Shown here: positions 1-4,943 of the stretch, piece after piece
Position numbering within the stretch: position 1 is the stretch's first letter
Layout of the letters: the number at the start of each line of letters is the position of its first letter
Assembly (NCBI GenBank): GCA_045595705.1
Contig: JAZOBA010000069.1
Location: forward strand, 1-10,531
DNA: 10,531 nucleotides
Direction of reading: 5' to 3'
Origin: JAJPXI01 sp045595705
Lineage (GTDB): Bacteria > Bacillota > Clostridia > Oscillospirales > Oscillospiraceae
Program-made: the position numbers and the translations under genes
Notes under the pieces: model-generated
Seen by the model: only the letters and a program-made list of their open reading frames with translations
What the model was told of the DNA's origin: nothing
The model's database searches: none

Positions 1-30
1 TCAAGTTCTACTTTAAAAGAATTTTGCATC

Positions 31-115
31 GCGGGAGCGGTAACTCCCTTTTACTGTTTGTGTTGATTTTGGTTATTTCGAAACTCCCTTCGTCATAATG
101 ACGGAGGGAGTTCGG
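31..115. repeat. Dispersed repeat copy 1 (junction type, with hairpin)
   Basis: This copy aligns by eye with the copy at 735-820. Both read ggga-(ca)gcggtaa, then tccctttta, then gtgttg and a ttt-rich tract, then ttcgtc...gacgga. A short inverted repeat gggag/ctccc encloses the conserved cggtaa loop at about 34-49. The second half is the hairpin at 82-112. It marks the left edge of the first GNAT unit. Identity to the other copy is only partial. Confidence 0.5.
82..112. terminator. Hairpin downstream of the first GNAT gene
   Basis: A 13-bp stem (82-94 pairing with 100-112, one G-T wobble) has a 5-base loop, ataat. It lies about 48 bases beyond the stop codon of the minus-strand gene ending at 160, where a terminator is expected. 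The T tract on the minus strand side is weak (about ttcgaaat), so termination activity is uncertain. The equivalent place in the second GNAT unit holds a much stronger terminator. Confidence 0.45.
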
Positions 116-135
116 TTTTAGATATGAATAGCCCT

Positions 136-149
136 ACAAATTGGAATTT
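136..149. repeat. 14-mer acaaattggaattt, copy 1
   Basis: This exact 14-base string recurs at 1246-1259. In both places it sits between the unit's hairpin and the stop codon of a minus-strand GNAT gene. The second copy is part of a palindrome, while this one is followed by aatga and is only half of it. It is probably a conserved 3' flank of the cassette. Confidence 0.45.
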
Positions 150-159
150 AATGAATAGT

Positions 160-615
160 CTATTTTATTTCTCTGACATACAAACGGTCAATTCCATTTC
201 CGTAGTTTACTATGTCTTTTACATAGCAATAGCCATATTTTTCATACAACCCAATGAATTCTGTTGGGATATAGGTCTTATCGAAGCCAATGCTTTTGGC
301 ATATTGATTGGCAAAATCGATAAGTTTTCCGCTGATTCTGTTGCCACGGTAATCTTCACTTACAAACAAAGTAGATATCCATGGAAAAATCTCTGGCAAT
401 GGGTAATAATCAGATTTCATGATGGTCGTCATTCCAACAATTTGCCCATTCACTATTGCTACGAATGGAGTTTCCCATTCTTCGAATTCCCAGTTTTCAA
501 GCACTCTCACTGTATGCTCTTTTACATCTAACCAGGAGAAGTTCTTTACAAAGTTCAGTAAGTCCTCTGCAAGAGGAGTGCCCTTGTCAACTTTTTGAAG
601 TTCAATATCTTCCAT
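160..615 (-). CDS. GNAT family N-acetyltransferase
   Basis: A small cytoplasmic acetyltransferase of the GNAT fold that would transfer the acetyl group of acetyl-CoA to an amine on an unknown substrate. With the ATG at 615 it is 151 residues, the usual size of a single-domain GNAT. The central beta strand and acetyl-CoA loop are seen at residues 80-96 (ISTLFVSEDYRGNRISG), a good match to the family's R-G-x-x-x-x-G motif A. GLYEKYGY at 122-129 is the usual C-terminal motif. An in-frame TTG 24 bases upstream (639) is possible, but the ATG is preceded by agaggcagg at proper spacing, so it was chosen. A promoter lies at 661-689. The gene is AT-rich and sits inside a repeat-bounded unit, so it is probably cargo. 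The substrate cannot be told from sequence. Confidence 0.85.
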   Translation of the reverse strand: MEDIELQKVDKGTPLAEDLLNFVKNFSWLDVKEHTVRVLENWEFEEWETPFVAIVNGQIVGMTTIMKSDYYPLPEIFPWISTLFVSEDYRGNRISGKLIDFANQYAKSIGFDKTYIPTEFIGLYEKYGYCYVKDIVNYGNGIDRLYVREIK

Positions 616-660
616 TTTCCTGCCTCTCGTGTTTATCAAATTCTAATTTATCGTTTTTTT

Positions 661-689
661 AGTTTATCATATCCGAATGTCGATTTCAA
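661..689 (-). promoter_or_regulatory. Promoter of the first GNAT gene
   Basis: On the minus strand, TTGAAA (684-689) and TAAACT (661-666) are 17 bases apart, and TGA precedes the -10 box as an extended -10. Transcription would begin roughly 40 bases before the ATG at 615. The same arrangement, base for base in the key boxes, is found before the second GNAT gene. Confidence 0.55.
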
Positions 690-751
690 TGAGTGGTAAA
701 ATTGCTGGAGTTATACCCCATCAACACAAAAGGTAAAAGGGACAGCGGTAA
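661..751. repeat. Conserved promoter-plus-end module, copy 1
   Basis: This 91-base block aligns with the block at 1910-2000, also 91 bases, with about two thirds identity by eye and one compensating pair of single-base gaps. Shared strings include tttatcata, atttcaa, gagtt, caacac and gggacagcggtaa. It joins the promoter of the GNAT gene to the right-end half-site of the unit. Confidence 0.6.
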
Positions 752-774
752 ATCCCTTTTAAGTTAAAGTGTTG
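722..774. repeat. Long imperfect hairpin at a cassette junction
   Basis: Two paired blocks can be seen: caacac (722-727) with gtgttg (769-774), and aaaaggga (735-742) with tccctttt (753-760). An unpaired internal stretch separates them and the loop is cagcggtaaa. The structure joins the right-end half-site of the first unit to the left-end half-site of the next. Two stems with an unpaired middle recall folded recombination sites, but the consensus boxes of integron attC sites were not found. Confidence 0.5.
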
Positions 775-820
775 GTTTAGGCATATCCAATTTTTCTTCG
801 TCGAAACGACGGACGGAGGT
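735..820. repeat. Dispersed repeat copy 2 (junction type)
   Basis: This is the best-preserved junction copy. It carries gggacagcggtaa, then atccctttt, ttaaagtgttggttta, and a small hairpin cgtcg-aaa-cgacg at 799-811. It matches copy 1 at 31-115 along its length. Bases 752-786 match 1140-1174 in 31 of 35 positions. The stretch 640-983 holds no gene on either strand. It contains this repeat, the promoter module before it, the terminator at 829-865 and a promoter for the ATPase fragment. Confidence 0.55.
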
Positions 821-828
821 AAAAGAAA

Positions 829-865
829 AGGCACCACAGGATTTCTTAAAAATCTTGTGGTGCCT
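829..865 (-). terminator. Strong rho-independent terminator, possibly orphan
   Basis: A 16-bp stem (829-844 with 850-865, one wobble pair) has a 5-base loop. On the minus strand it is followed by a T-rich run (cctTTTCTTTTa), the better orientation; on the plus strand only ctatcattt follows. No minus-strand gene ends just to its right, unlike the two GNAT units. It may be left over from a lost gene. Confidence 0.65.
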
Positions 866-924
866 CTATCATTTCAAACGGACTAATGTAGTTTATAGCA
901 AAGCGAGAGTGAGGCTATATTTAC

Positions 925-953
925 TTTCGTCTTGATCTGAGATATATTATAAT
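925..953 (+). promoter_or_regulatory. Possible promoter of the ATPase fragment
   Basis: A perfect -10 box TATAAT lies at 948-953, about 30 bases before the start codon at 984. The -35 region at 17-base spacing (tttcgt, 925-930) is poor. A strong ribosome binding site, gaggagg (969-975), follows at 8 bases from the ATG. Confidence 0.4.
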
Positions 954-983
954 CATTAAAAAGTATGTGAGGAGGACTATTTA

Positions 984-1178
984 ATGGCCTTTACATATTA
1001 TCTACCTGGTCAAAATAACACTCGCATGGAATGCGGTACATCTTCGAATTCTGTCATTATTATCGGTGCCAACGGTTCAGGGAAAAGTAAGCTGGGCGCA
1101 TGGATTGAGCAAAACTATGTTCAAAGCACCCATCGTATTATCCCTTTTCACTTAAAGTGTTGGTTTAAGTATATTTGA
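984..1178 (+). pseudogene. N-terminal fragment of a P-loop ATPase
   Basis: The first 52 codons read like the start of an AAA/ABC-type ATPase. A beta-strand lead-in is followed by a clean Walker A motif, GANGSGKS, at residues 28-35, and then an alpha helix (LGAWIEQ). The start has an excellent ribosome binding site (gaggagg), so this was once a real gene. After THRI (about base 1139) the reading frame enters the dispersed repeat that begins at 1140 and stops at 1176-1178. The last 13 codons are therefore not native. There is no Walker B or any other ATPase motif downstream, so the fragment cannot be functional as an ATPase. The N-terminus recalls large AAA ATPases found in accessory regions, but the exact family is not certain. 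The rest of the gene was lost by deletion or replaced when the next unit joined. Confidence 0.65.
1140..1174. repeat. Dispersed half-repeat copy 3 (left-end type)
   Basis: This 35-base copy starts atccctttt and continues ttaaagtgttggttta. It is identical to 752-786 in 31 of 35 positions. It lacks the preceding gggacagcggtaa seen at the other junctions and abuts coding sequence of the ATPase fragment directly. It is the left edge of the second GNAT unit. Confidence 0.65.
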
Positions 1179-1202
1179 AAATCCGTTGGCGATTTGAATA
1201 AA

Positions 1203-1236
1203 AACACGGCTCTGTCCTTCGGGGCAGAGCCGTGTT
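1203..1236 (-). terminator. UUCG-capped terminator of the second GNAT gene
   Basis: A stem of about 15 bp (1203-1217 with 1222-1236, one T-G pair) is closed by the stable loop ttcg. On the minus strand it is followed by TTTTATTC, a good T tract. It lies about 80 bases beyond the stop codon of the gene ending at 1319. Confidence 0.8.
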
Positions 1237-1244
1237 ACCAACTC

Positions 1245-1262
1245 GACAAATTGGAATTTGTC
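1245..1262. repeat. Palindrome containing the 14-mer, copy 2
   Basis: The palindrome gacaaatt-gg-aatttgtc has perfect 8-base arms. It contains the 14-mer acaaattggaattt (1246-1259) also found at 136-149. It lies between the terminator and the stop codon of the second GNAT gene. It could be a small operator or part of the conserved 3' flank; no function can be assigned. Confidence 0.5.
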
Positions 1263-1318
1263 TCTCCGACAAACCAACCCAAAATTTAGCATGCCTTTCT
1301 CAAAATCTGAGTTCAAGC

Positions 1319-1867
1319 TTAAGTCAAGCATTCATAATCCGAATAATCCACGATTCCCTTTATGCTGTCTAATGCACCACTTACCAATTCCTTTACCATC
1401 AGACATTCCACTGCCGGTAAATCAATGTTAGGTCCTGCAACAATCCCATGATGATAAGAAGTTTCAAATCCTCTATGATTATAATTCCTCGGATTGCCTT
1501 CTACCAAAACTGCTTCATATCCCATTTCTTTTGCCTTTTCAAATCCTGCCTCTATCAACTCTTTTGAAATATGCTGTCTTTGCAGTTCTGTTTTTACCGC
1601 AACTGGAGAAAGTAATAATAACTGATTTTCGTACCTGCCTTCTAAATGGAATCTGGAAAACATGGTATAACCAATCACACTGTTGTGCTCGTCCACCATC
1701 ACCAAATCTAACTCCGGTAAATAAAATCTCTTACTTCTTATCTCTTCCACAAGACTACGAACCAGCTTTCCAGACTCTTCTCCCTCTGATTCGGTAAATA
1801 CTCTTTCTACTAAATCTAAGGACTCTACCAAATAACCTTTTGCAGCACTTTTTATGATTCTGTTCAT
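1319..1867 (-). CDS. GNAT family N-acetyltransferase, YhbS-like
   Basis: A 182-residue cytoplasmic acetyltransferase resembling the YhbS type (COG3153), which would use acetyl-CoA to modify an unknown small molecule or protein. The signature strand and loop lie at residues 83-105 (LLLLSPVAVKTELQRQHISK), where relatives have LSPVAV-x-P-x-x-Q-G-x-G-I-G. The stretch EGNPRNYNHRGFE at 123-135 matches the family's G-x-P-x-Y-Y-x-R-F-G-F element. The glycines of the pyrophosphate loop are replaced (QRQHIS), which may weaken CoA binding or point to drift. The ATG at 1867 is preceded by aaggga at good spacing. It has its own promoter (1910-1938) and terminator (1203-1236). Composition and repeat boundaries mark it as cargo of a mobile unit. 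Confidence 0.85.
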   Translation of the reverse strand: MNRIIKSAAKGYLVESLDLVERVFTESEGEESGKLVRSLVEEIRSKRFYLPELDLVMVDEHNSVIGYTMFSRFHLEGRYENQLLLLSPVAVKTELQRQHISKELIEAGFEKAKEMGYEAVLVEGNPRNYNHRGFETSYHHGIVAGPNIDLPAVECLMVKELVSGALDSIKGIVDYSDYECLT

Positions 1868-1909
1868 TAAAACGCTCCCTTATTAAAATTCTTATTCATC
1901 TTCCAGTTC

Positions 1910-1938
1910 ACTTTATCATAACTCGTTGATTATTTCAA
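1910..1938 (-). promoter_or_regulatory. Promoter of the second GNAT gene
   Basis: On the minus strand, TTGAAA (1933-1938) and TAAAGT (1910-1915) are 17 bases apart, with TGA before the -10 box. It has the same spacing and boxes as the promoter at 661-689. A short inverted repeat cgttga/tcaacg at 1924-1940 overlaps the -35 region and could be an operator. Confidence 0.55.
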
Positions 1939-2000
1939 CGATTGGTGAAAGTGCCTGAGTTGAAGTCGCCAACACTTTAAGTTAACTGGGACAGCGGTAA
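1910..2000. repeat. Conserved promoter-plus-end module, copy 2
   Basis: This is the partner of the block at 661-751, with equal length and shared strings from tttatcata through gggacagcggtaa. It ends at base 2000, where similarity stops and the galK upstream region begins. The terminal part ccaacactttaagttaactggga (1969-1991) is nearly the reverse complement of the left-end half-site at 753-775. Confidence 0.6.
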
Positions 2001-2007
2001 TGGCATC

Positions 2008-2036
2008 TTGCAGTGCGGTATTACTTGTGATACTAT
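2008..2036 (+). promoter_or_regulatory. galKT promoter
   Basis: TTGCAG (2008-2013) and TACTAT (2031-2036) are 17 bases apart, with TGA directly before the -10 box (extended -10). Transcription would start near 2043, about 38 bases ahead of the preferred galK start. The -35 box is only 7 bases right of the end of the accessory array. Confidence 0.5.
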
Positions 2037-2081
2037 TAATTGATAAATTGATCTCCGGTAGAAATGGAAGTGGTGACCGCC

Positions 2082-3383
2082 ATGGCATCGTGTAATGAAT
2101 TGATTGTTGCGCTGGAAAAAGGAATCTATGATTCGGCATTGAAACCCCTGTATGCGCCGGATGGCAATGAAAGCGATTTGACTGCAGCACGTCAAAGAGC
2201 GATCGGAATCGCAAAGGAGTTTTCGTTCGTGTTTTCCGGTGAGGAGCAGGAACAAGTTGTTCTGTTCAGTGCCCCGGGACGCACTGAGATCGGCGGCAAT
2301 CATACCGATCATCAGCATGGCCGTGTGCTGTGTGCCAGTGTGAATTTGGATATGCTGGCCTGCGCGGCGCCCAACGGATTGAATGTGATTCGGATTCGTT
2401 CGGCGGGTTATCCGATGCTCGAAGTGGAACTGGACGATCTGCTGCCCCGTGCCGATGAAGCAGAAACCTCTGCTGCGCTGGTGCGCGGCGTTGCAGCCAA
2501 AATCACACAACTGGGGTATACTGTTGGCGGTTTTGACGCATGCATGATTTCGGATGTACTGTCTGGATCCGGTCTGTCCTCCTCGGCTGCCTATGAGGTT
2601 CTGGTGGGGAACATCATGAACCATTTCTTCTGCGGTGGTGCTTTGGATGCCGTTGAGATTGCAAAGATAGGGCAGTACGCAGAAAACATCTATTTTGGTA
2701 AACCCTGTGGCTTGATGGATCAGATGGCGTCTTCGGTGGGCAGTGTGGTGTCCATAGACTTTGCGGATACCGCAGCCCCGGTGGTTGAGCGGGTGGTATT
2801 TGATTTTTCTAAGGCTGACCATGCCCTTTGTATTATTGATACCGGTTCCTGCCATGCCGATCTGACCGAGGACTACGCCGAGATTCCCCGGGAAATGCGT
2901 TCTGTGGCGGCATACTTTGGAAAAGAGTATCTGCGGCAGGTGCCCCCTGAACAATTTGAGGATTCTATCTGCGCTTTGCGTGAGACGTGTGGAGATCGCG
3001 CCGTGCTGCGCGCTATGCATTTTTATGCTGATGATTACCGTGCGCAGCAGGAGGCTGATGCACTGCGCCGGGGAGATTTCGCCCGGTTCCTGAGCCTGGT
3101 CAATGAATCCGGTTTGTCTTCTGCCATGTTGCTGCAGAACATTTTTACCTGTAATGAGCCCAAGCGGCAGGCGGTTTCTCTTGCGTTGGCGGTGGGCCGC
3201 AATCTGTTGAACGGTACGGGAGCCATCCGTGTCCACGGCGGCGGCTTTGCCGGTACCATTCAGGCTTTTGTACCTATGGATAAATTGGAAGTTTTTAAAA
3301 CAGGCATGGAGAAGCTGCTGGGGCAGGGTTCCTGCTATGTTCTTCGTATTCGTCCTGTGGGCGGATGTGTCATTACCGAATAA
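2082..3383 (+). CDS. galK: Galactokinase
   Basis: Cytoplasmic GHMP-family kinase that phosphorylates galactose with ATP to galactose-1-phosphate, the first committed step of the Leloir pathway. Numbering from the ATG at 2082 (433 residues), the sugar-binding motif is at 65-80 (PGRTEIGGNHTDHQHG), the ATP loop SGSGLSSSAAYE at 161-172, CGLMDQ with the likely catalytic Asp213 at 209-214, and the third motif VHGGGFAGTIQAF at 384-396. Most galactokinases have N-L-I-G-E-H-T-D-Y in the first motif; here the Glu is Asn, as in a divergent clostridial branch. It is about 40 residues longer than the typical enzyme, mostly at the N-terminus. An in-frame ATG at 2064 lacks a ribosome binding site, whereas 2082 has gtggtga five bases before it, so 2082 was chosen. 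It is the first gene of an operon with galT. Confidence 0.92.
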   Translation: MASCNELIVALEKGIYDSALKPLYAPDGNESDLTAARQRAIGIAKEFSFVFSGEEQEQVVLFSAPGRTEIGGNHTDHQHGRVLCASVNLDMLACAAPNGLNVIRIRSAGYPMLEVELDDLLPRADEAETSAALVRGVAAKITQLGYTVGGFDACMISDVLSGSGLSSSAAYEVLVGNIMNHFFCGGALDAVEIAKIGQYAENIYFGKPCGLMDQMASSVGSVVSIDFADTAAPVVERVVFDFSKADHALCIIDTGSCHADLTEDYAEIPREMRSVAAYFGKEYLRQVPPEQFEDSICALRETCGDRAVLRAMHFYADDYRAQQEADALRRGDFARFLSLVNESGLSSAMLLQNIFTCNEPKRQAVSLALAVGRNLLNGTGAIRVHGGGFAGTIQAFVPMDKLEVFKTGMEKLLGQGSCYVLRIRPVGGCVITE

Positions 3384-3398
3384 AGGGGGAGTAGGATC

Positions 3399-4895
3399 GT
3401 GCGTGACCTCGCGATCAAGGCGCTGGCGGACTATGCGCTGCGTGCTGAATTGATCCAGCCTTGCGAATATACATGGGCCATTAACACCATTTTGGATGTT
3501 CTGAAACTGGATAACTATACTTTGCCCGCAGGAGAGATAGAAGGCGATTTGGCGAAGATTTTGGAGGTTCTCCTGGACGATGCCCATGCACGCGGCGTAC
3601 TGCAGGAGAATTCTGTGGTTTACCGTGACCTGTTTGACACCGAATTGATGGGCCGTCTGACGCCCCGTCCGGCTCAAGTGATTGCGACATTCCAAGCTTT
3701 GTATCATGATGCGCCGGAAAAGGCCACCGACTGGTATTACAAACTTAGTCAGGATACCAATTACATTCGCCGTGACCGCATTGCAAAAGATATGCAGTGG
3801 AAGACGGATACGGCATACGGCGAACTGGACATTACGATTAACCTGTCCAAACCGGAAAAGGACCCCAAAGCCATTGCGGCGGCCCGAGATTTGCCTGTAT
3901 CGGATTATCCCCGTTGTCAGCTGTGCGCTGAAAATGAGGGCTATGCCGGTCGTGTGAACCATCCGGCTCGTCAGAACCACCGCATTGTCCCCATTACGAT
4001 CCACGGTGCACCCTGGTTTATGCAGTACTCGCCCTATGTCTATTACAATGAGCACTGCATCTGCCTGAATGCAGAACACACCCCCATGAAGATTGACCGG
4101 GCTTGCTTTGCCAAACTGTTGGACTTTGTAGCTCAGTTTCCCCATTACTTCGTTGGTTCCAACGCCGATCTTCCCATTGTGGGCGGTTCTATTCTGGCTC
4201 ATGACCATTTCCAAGGCGGACGTTACACATTTGCTATGGAAAAGGCACCGGTGGAAACGCCGGTTGTATTTGCCGGATTTGAAGATGTGGATGCCGGTAT
4301 CGTCAAGTGGCCCATGTCGGTCATCCGTATTTCCGGGGCCGACCGGGAGCGTTTGGTGGAACTGGCAGACCGGATCCTCAATGCTTGGCGCGTCTATACC
4401 GACGCCGGTGCCATGATCTTTGCCGAGACCGATGGAGTGCCGCACAACACAATTACACCCATTGCCCGCATGCGCGGTGAGAAGTTTGAACTGGATCTGG
4501 TGCTGCGCAACAACCTGACTACCGAGGAGCATCCTCTGGGTCTGTATCACCCCCATGCCGAGCTGCACCACATTAAAAAGGAAAACATCGGCTTAATTGA
4601 GGTTATGGGTTTGGCGGTTCTTCCTGCCCGTTTGAAGGAAGAACTGAACGCTTTGGCTGACGCATTGGTCAGCGGTGCAGATCTTCGTGCCGATGAGCGT
4701 ACCGAAAAGCACGCCGATTGGGCCGAAGAGTTTGCCGCGAAGTATGAGATCACGGCAGAGAATGCCTTTGAAATTGTCCGGAAGGAAACCGGCCTGGTCT
4801 TTGCAAAGGTTTTGGAGCACGCAGGTGTCTATCAGCGCAATGAAGAAGGGAAAACTGCGTTCCTTCGATTTGTGGATCAAGTGAATCAGATTTGA
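3399..4895 (+). CDS. galT: UDP-glucose-hexose-1-phosphate uridylyltransferase, family 2
   Basis: Cytoplasmic enzyme that exchanges galactose-1-phosphate with UDP-glucose to give UDP-galactose and glucose-1-phosphate, the second Leloir step. At 498 residues it has the length of the family-2 GalT found in Firmicutes, not the shorter 350-residue E. coli type. Visible features are RCQLCAENEGYAGRVNHPAR at 172-191, the active-site HDHFQ (His268, His270, Gln272, the H-x-H-x-Q motif whose second His takes the uridylyl group), and YHPHAELHHIKKENIG in the C-terminal half. It starts with GTG at 3399, 15 bases after the galK stop, with ggggag as ribosome binding site, so the two genes are translated from one message. 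It ends at a strong terminator. No galE or galM is next to it. Confidence 0.93.
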   Translation: MRDLAIKALADYALRAELIQPCEYTWAINTILDVLKLDNYTLPAGEIEGDLAKILEVLLDDAHARGVLQENSVVYRDLFDTELMGRLTPRPAQVIATFQALYHDAPEKATDWYYKLSQDTNYIRRDRIAKDMQWKTDTAYGELDITINLSKPEKDPKAIAAARDLPVSDYPRCQLCAENEGYAGRVNHPARQNHRIVPITIHGAPWFMQYSPYVYYNEHCICLNAEHTPMKIDRACFAKLLDFVAQFPHYFVGSNADLPIVGGSILAHDHFQGGRYTFAMEKAPVETPVVFAGFEDVDAGIVKWPMSVIRISGADRERLVELADRILNAWRVYTDAGAMIFAETDGVPHNTITPIARMRGEKFELDLVLRNNLTTEEHPLGLYHPHAELHHIKKENIGLIEVMGLAVLPARLKEELNALADALVSGADLRADERTEKHADWAEEFAAKYEITAENAFEIVRKETGLVFAKVLEHAGVYQRNEEGKTAFLRFVDQVNQI

Positions 4896-4897
4896 AT

Positions 4898-4929
4898 AAA
4901 ACGGCTGTCTCACTGGAGACAGCCGTTTT
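4898..4929. terminator. Bidirectional terminator between convergent operons
   Basis: A perfect 14-bp stem (4898-4911 with 4916-4929) has loop actg. It starts with AAAA and ends with TTTTT, so it has a T tract on both strands. It lies 2 bases after the galT stop and 14 bases after the stop of the convergent transporter-hydrolase gene (4944), so it serves both. Confidence 0.9.
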
Positions 4930-4943
4930 TCATATGCAAATAT

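Larger units (their letters stand above)
31..2000. mobile_element. AT-rich array of repeat-bounded gene cassettes (candidate)
   Basis: This stretch is built of units bounded by related half-sites. The left-end half-site reads tccctttt...ttaaagtgttgg and is seen at about 45-75, 753-775 and 1141-1163. The right-end half-site reads ccaacac...gggacagcggtaa and is seen at about 721-751 and 1969-2000. Two units (about 45-751 and 1140-2000) have the same internal order: half-site, hairpin, the 14-mer acaaattggaattt, a minus-strand GNAT gene, a conserved promoter, and the other half-site. The middle unit (about 752-1139) carries a truncated ATPase and lacks its right half-site. Base composition is clearly more AT-rich than in galK and everything to the right, which fits acquisition by transfer. 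No transposase or integrase gene is present, so this could be a run of transposase-less insertion cassettes or an integron-like array. The boundaries are approximate and the mobility is inferred. Confidence 0.5.

Noticed and set aside
722..774. Integron attC site
   Set aside because: The fold is suggestive, but no GTTRRRY/RYYYAAC pair was found and there is no integron integrase in the window. It is kept only as an alternative reading of the repeats.
31..2000. CRISPR array or other regularly spaced repeat array
   Set aside because: The repeats are few, unequal in length and separated by several hundred bases with genes in between.
2000..2095. Short plus-strand open frame starting atggcatcttgc, with an opening similar to galK
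   Set aside because: Only about 31 codons, no ribosome binding site, and it covers the galK promoter. The similarity to the galK start is 11 of 12 bases and may be chance.
1977..4571. A very long open frame (864 codons) on the minus strand across galK and galT
   Set aside because: It is antisense to two clearly recognisable enzymes, its composition is skewed to His, Gln, Arg and Ile, it shows no domain, and it has no ribosome binding site. It arises from the codon bias of the real genes.
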